Source: Ligustrum vulgare
Lineage: Eukaryota > Streptophyta > Magnoliopsida > Lamiales > Oleaceae
NCBI GenBank assembly: GCA_963555705.1
Contig: OY743188.1
Location: 30,339,383-30,403,382, forward strand
Length of the DNA: 64,000 bases
Direction of reading: 5' to 3'
Numbering within the stretch: the first letter of the stretch is position 1; each line of letters starts with the position of its first letter. Under the pieces are notes generated by a model. That model did not search any database. It was not told where the DNA came from and saw nothing but the letters and a program-made list of their open reading frames with translations. Position numbers and translations under genes: made by a program. Shown piece after piece: positions 59,173-64,000 of the stretch.

Positions 59173-61395
59173 TGTAACAACCAACTTCTAATTTTTATTA
59201 GTCAAACTCTACTAGTCAAAGTCATATATGGAATAGTCAAGTCAAAGTCAAATTAAGATCAAATTATATTATTTTATTTGTTGGGGTTATTTTTCTAAAA
59301 CTTATATAAGTTGAGGATTTAATTAAATCAAGGAAATAAGAGTGGGGACCTTCTTGGCAATATTTAAATACTTACCCATTATAATACCCATATATCAAAC
59401 CAAATGCCAAACAAAGGGACCAACAGAGGCTGGACGTAGAGAGAAAAATCGGGAAGAAAGACGAGGAAAGAAAAAAGGAGGGAAAAAGAGAGAGAGAGAG
59501 AGAGAGAGAAAAATAAAAGGAGGAGCTCGGCTCAGTTAAGGTGTTTATTGTTTTGGTGTTATTCTACCATCTTTTCCTAGCTTTAAGAGGTAAGTGGTAA
59601 AATATTTATTGTTCAATAATGTGTAAAATTAGGACTTTCGATTTATAGTTAAAATGTGAGTTATATATGAATGTGGAATGATGATTTTGGTGATTCTAGT
59701 TGTATAGTTAAATTTATTGAAATAAATGCTTGGTATTAAAGATTAGGGTTTTATGCCATTGGGTTAAACTAGTGATTAAGTTGAGATAAACTTGTATTTT
59801 GGTTTGTTGGTGTTGATGATGAATATTGGTTTAGTTATGAGAAGGGGTAAATAAACTAGTAAGCTTGTAAAACTTGAAAATTGAGATTTAGATGAATGTG
59901 GTTCTAATTTCAAAATCTCGAGTGATATTAGAACTTAATTAGTTATTAGAAGTGATTTTGTGTTCCTAATTAAAAATGGTAAGTATGGTGTTATATGAGA
60001 AAACAAGTTTAATGAGTTAATTTAAGAATGAGACTCTTTTACTATTTTATCTATTAATGTGGTTTTAAATGTTGATGTAACGATTTTTATTTTATCTCAG
60101 GAGGTGACGAGGAAGTTGGTGTTATATATCAGCCAAGCTAGTGGACGGTCAACTATTTTGTGAGTGGAGAATACTTAAAAGATTTTTCTACGTTATTCAC
60201 ACTGATTTTCTATAAGTTACAAAATGATTTTTAAATTACTTGCTTTTAGCATAATTATCAAAACAAATGTTTTAAAATTAAGTTTGTTTATGATGATTCG
60301 TTTTACCATGTTTACGAGCATGTTTAGTCAAGTTGAGTATGTATGATTTCAAAATCACTAGAAGTACCCGATGTGGTTATCTGCTCTTGTATTAGTGCAC
60401 GGAGGGGTCTTGGGCCCGTGTACTAGCGAATATTATTTGAGATCTTAGGACTCTGTCATGGAGGGAGCCTATGGCCCGTGTTCAGATGATCATAAGATCC
60501 ACTCTTATGCACGGAGGGGGCCTATGGCCCGTGTGTAAGGGTGTATATATAAGGTCTTTGGGACCCACTTTTGTACCCGAGGGGCTTTGGACTAGGTACG
60601 AAGGTGCTTAGCAGTCTACGCGCGTATGACTAGATACAGATTTCAGATGATTTAGTTGGGTACCTTTGGTGTGATTTTCTTATGTATTACAGTTTATCAG
60701 TTATGTCACAAATGATTATTCCACGATCTTTATGATTACTCTTAGCATCTATGATTTGATTTAAAGTAGAGATTATGAAATAAATTATGTTTTCAAAAAT
60801 GATTTATAAAAGAAAATTATTTTAGAAACTTCACTCACTGAGTTACAAGCTCACGTTTCTCCCCATCTCTTCCTTATAGGGAAAAGTCACAGATTTTGAT
60901 CAGCTTGGAAAGAGCCATTGCCACCAGACGAGCTTAAAAAGTAGGCATTTCTATTGTTTATTCTGATATGGTATTTAGAAGTTATCTTTTGGGTTCATGT
61001 TATAGGTTGTGATATTCTTTGTGGCCTTGTCAGTAATAGGCCCGATGATTATGTAATAGGGTTGTATGTATACATATTAAAAGAATTGACTAAGAATTTC
61101 AATTGTCTTATTACATTAATGTTATGCTTGGAAGGTTTGAGAAGTCTTTATGATTATTATGCATGATTGCTGAGAATTTGACGTTAAATGACAGGTTGGT
61201 TATGTCTATAATATAGGGGAGATTTCGTCAAAATTTTTATTAATTCATATGGGATCAAATTTATTTAAAAGCTGAATATGAAAGATAAGAAAAGTCAAGT
61301 TTGCCTTGGTGGTGGGTCCAACATCTGGTTGTCACCTGCCATCGGCACACGTCACGTTTCAGGTCTAGTAGGGCGATTTGTGACGAGTCGTGATA
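59173..61395 (+). repeat. 3' LTR of the plus-strand Tekay element
   Basis: 2223 bp, TGTAACAACC to CGTGATA, homologous to 38370-40576. It carries an AG microsatellite at 59488-59510 and extra sequence near 61327 (tggttgtcacctgccatcggc) not present in the 5' copy. The terminal CA has changed to TA. Confidence 0.9.
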
Positions 61396-62400
61396 GCGAG
61401 GGTGAGGGTGCAGTTAAATTTGTGATTAAATTTATAATTGTATCTAAAATGTGAATTTGTGCGACTAGATGTGACTTTGTGTGGTGGGGTGGGGTGGGGT
61501 GGGTGAGGAGGGGTTGAAAGATTTTTTGACTAAATTTGTAATTGTTACCGAACTGTGCTTTTTGTTACCAATTGTGACTTTACGGGTGAGGTGTGGTGGG
61601 GTGAAAGTTGCAACCAAATTCGTAATTGTGAACTGTGACTTTGTGTGACCAACTGTGACTTGGTGGGTAGGGTGGGTAGGTGGTGGACGTTGGAACAGAC
61701 TTGTATATATTGGTGGGTGGGTGGTAGACGATGGAATAGTTTGTGCGATCAACTGTGACATTGCGGGGTGGGTGGGTGAATTTTGTAACTAAAGTATTAA
61801 TTGTGATCGAAATGTGACTTTGTGTGACCAACTGTGCCTTTGTGGTGTGGGGTGGGTGAGGTGGGGTTGCTGTGAAATTTGCAACTAAATTTGTATTGTG
61901 ACTTTGGGGTGGAGTGGGGTGAAATTTGTTACTAAATTTTTAATTGTGACCGAAATGTGATTTTGTGTGACCAAATGTGACTTTGGGGGATATGATGGGT
62001 GAATTTTGTAACTAAATTTGTAATTGTGACCGAAATGTGATTTTGTGTGGTGGTGTAAGGTGGGTGTTGCGATGAAATTTCTGTAACTAAATTTGAACTT
62101 GACTTTTTGTGAAAAACTGTGAATTTTAGGTGGGGTAAGACTGGTGAAATTCGTAACTATATTTATGATTGTGATCGAAATGTGATTTTGTGTGATCAAT
62201 TATGATTTTGTGGGGGTACGGTGGGATGGGGTTGGTGGAGGGGCAAGGGGTGGGGGTATTGGTGGGTGGGATGGCGGTGAAATTTGCGATTAAATTTGTA
62301 ATTGCGATTTGTGACTGAAATATGATTTTGTGTGACTAATTGTGACTTTGCGGGATAGGTGAGATGGGTGGGATGAGGTGAGACGGGGTGGGGTGGAAAA
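61396..62400. repeat. GTGACTTTG-rich repeat array, right part
   Basis: Continuation of the array at 37019-38369, displaced by the Tekay insertion. Blocks from 61554 to about 62120 follow 37051-37640 in the same order. G runs such as ggggtggggtggggtggg (61486 on) and gggatggggttggtggagggg (62223 on) are frequent on the plus strand. No transposon ends or coding region are seen. Confidence 0.85.
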
Positions 62401-62411
62401 AGAATCATGGT

Positions 62412-62810
62412 TTAGAAAATCGATCCGGATCGGACTGGCCGGTTCGACCAAGAAAATTGGGAACTGGCCGGTAAATCGGTCCGATTCTCTTAAAAAATCT
62501 GCTATTAAATAATCGTTTTTAAAACTGGTTGTCTTGGCCGGGTTTTGAAACCCGGTTTTGACCTTTTTTTTGCTTTTTTTTTTGTGTGCTACTTTTGATT
62601 GTTTTAAGCTACTTTCGTGTAAAATTTTATTTTTTAAATTAGTAAAAATTGATTTATTTGTAATATAACTTGCTTTTAGAAAAATTTGTGATATTTTAAA
62701 TAATTTATAGTTTATTAATTGAAAGCGGTTCGACCCCGATTCGACCCGTTCCAACCTTTTGACCCTGACCCGTAGACTTTTTCGATCAGAATCGGTTTCC
62801 GATTTTCTAA
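62412..62810. mobile_element. MITE-like element with 11-bp terminal inverted repeats
   Basis: ttagaaaatcg at the start and cgattttctaa at the end are perfect inverted repeats, 399 bp apart end to end. Subterminal arms carry ccggttcgacc/ggttcgacccc motifs. No clear target duplication is visible (atcatggt on the left, gcactgaa on the right), so the superfamily is uncertain. Confidence 0.65.
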
Positions 62811-63345
62811 GCACTGAAAAATATAGAAGAAAAATAATTTTGGGTGGGGGTTTGAGTGGGTGGGGTCAGGGGGTGGGAGCTGTGATGGACGGACAAGTTA
62901 TTGTTTGACTTTTTTTTTATTTAAATATTATATTAGTTTTAATTTAATATATAATGAATAATTATTTTTATATTATTAGTATACAATATTATATTTATTA
63001 ATTACTAATTAACACCAGGGTAGGATGGGTGGGTTCGGGTGTGTGGCGGGTAGGGTAGGGTAGGATAGGGGCGGGGCGGGGCGGGGCGGGGCGGGGCGGG
63101 GCGGGGCGGGGCAGGCGGGGTGTGATGGTGTGGTGTGGAAAAATAGAAGAAAAAATCATTCTTTGATGGGGTGGGGTGGGGTGGGGAGGGGTCGGGTGTG
63201 GGAGCTGTGATGGACGGACAAATTATTATTTGAAGACTTTTTTATTTAAGTATTATATTAGTTTTAATTTAATATATAATGAATAATTATTCTTATATTA
63301 TTATACAATATTATATTTATTAATTACTAATTAACATCTGTTTTT
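62811..63345. repeat. 325-bp tandem duplication with an intervening (GGGGC)9 array
   Basis: The block tatagaagaaaaa...gggagctgtgatggacgg...taattactaattaaca occurs at 62821-63015 and again at 63141-63336; matching points such as gggagctgtg at 62875 and 63200 give a period of 325. Between them 63068-63112 is nine copies of GGGGC, with GGGTAGG-type repeats before it. The G-rich strand could form quadruplexes. Confidence 0.88.
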
Positions 63346-64000
63346 AAAAAAAAAAATCATAAGTTTGTTAGTTTTAAAAAAGTGATAGTTCTAGATTTGT
63401 AGTTACATACTTTTTTTTTTTTTTTTTTAATAGATTCGAAAATAGATTACCATTTCAATATCGTATGTGAAAGATTAAATTATTTATTTATTTATTTTTT
63501 CAAAATTTTGATTACCTTTAGCAAATGAATTTTCATATATGAAATGTTGAAATTTTTTAGTTTTTAATATTGGTTAATGATAGCAACGGAAATTCCGCAA
63601 GTAATATTAATTACTCTTCACCTACGGAATATTTGTTGCTGAAGAGCCTGAAACTTTGATTGATTTTTTTTAATTCTTAAATTTTATTAATAAAAACAAA
63701 TAATTTTTTGTATCAAAAACAAATTATCTTCGGACTTCCTGTTGGTGAAGATGTTGATTATATTATTTATTTATTTTTTTGAGAAAACTGATTTCCCATC
63801 AATTACGAATATTCAATAGGTGAATGATTGAAAATTTGATTATCAGCAACGTATTGTTAGTAGGTGAACGTTTGAACAAAAAGTTAAAAAAAAAATGATT
63901 TATGCCACCTGCGGAAGCGGAATATCCCTAGGCGAAAAACTTAATGTCTACATTGGGTATAGAATGTCTCTTGGTAAAGAGCTATTATCACCCTTAGAAA
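63346..64000. other. Unassigned AT-rich sequence at the window end
   Basis: No gene seen. Poly-A and poly-T runs at 63339-63352 and 63411-63429. From about 63580 there are scattered related phrases: caacggaaattccg, cacctacggaatatt, cacctgcggaagcggaatatc, taggtgaa. These look like degenerate copies of a short motif and may belong to an element that continues past the window. Confidence 0.4.

Larger units (their letters stand above)
38370..61395 (+). mobile_element. Tekay-type chromovirus, plus orientation, split by nested elements
   Basis: Two 2.2-kb LTRs beginning TGTAACAACC enclose a tRNA-Met primer-binding site, gag, protease, RT, RNase H, integrase and the end of a chromodomain. A 13.8-kb Athila element interrupts pol between 44932 and 58702. 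Without it the element is about 9.25 kb, normal for the lineage. The flanking 5-mers are GTGGG (left) and GCGAG (right). They differ by two transitions, so the target duplication is only probable. The host sequence is the GTGACTTTG array. Confidence 0.92.

Overview
The window reads as nuclear DNA of a flowering plant, most likely a eudicot. It is AT-rich and contains plant Ty3/gypsy lineages (Tat, Tekay, Athila, CRM-like), plant-type hAT elements, Tourist-like and Mutator-like MITEs, and one nine-exon host gene with GT-AG introns. I cannot name the species. All elements were read by eye; nothing was searched.

Layout. 1-7560: 3' part of a Tat-lineage retrotransposon (pol with two RNase H domains, a large spliced antisense gene, then a 670-bp LTR). 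It sits inside the coding region of a decayed hAT transposase that resumes at 7561 and ends near 9694. 9695-13771: AT-rich intergenic DNA with one Mutator-like MITE. 13772-21093 (minus): the only intact host gene found, a 607-residue GH3 beta-glucosidase. Its introns carry two Tourist-like MITEs and a 1743-bp hAT element. 21094-24188: intergenic. 24189-35006: a minus-strand Tekay-type element with LTRs over 2 kb, a leftover integrase/chromodomain and about 4 kb of non-coding, strand-skewed interior. It also holds two solo LTRs of a CRM-like family. 35007-37009: intergenic DNA and a Mutator-like MITE. 37019-62400: a GTGACTTTG-rich repeat array split by a 23-kb nest. In the nest a Tekay element (38370-61395) is split by an Athila element (44933-58701), which in turn holds a CRM-like element (50640-55734) and a truncated relative (55963-57356). 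62401-64000: a further MITE, a GGGGC array, a 325-bp tandem duplication and unassigned sequence.

How things work together. Most of the window is a record of nested insertion. The order can be read from exact target-site duplications: repeat array, then Tekay, then Athila, then CRM-like. No pol gene here is intact. Many in-frame stops are TAG or TGA where glutamine or arginine is expected, consistent with decay of methylated cytosine.

The most unusual signal is a short palindrome, TTACGGCCGTAA and variants. It recurs in pairs whose starts are about 21 bp apart, in the LTRs of two different retrotransposon families and in the interior of the Athila element. Two other LTR families here carry their own palindrome or hairpin arrays in a comparable place.
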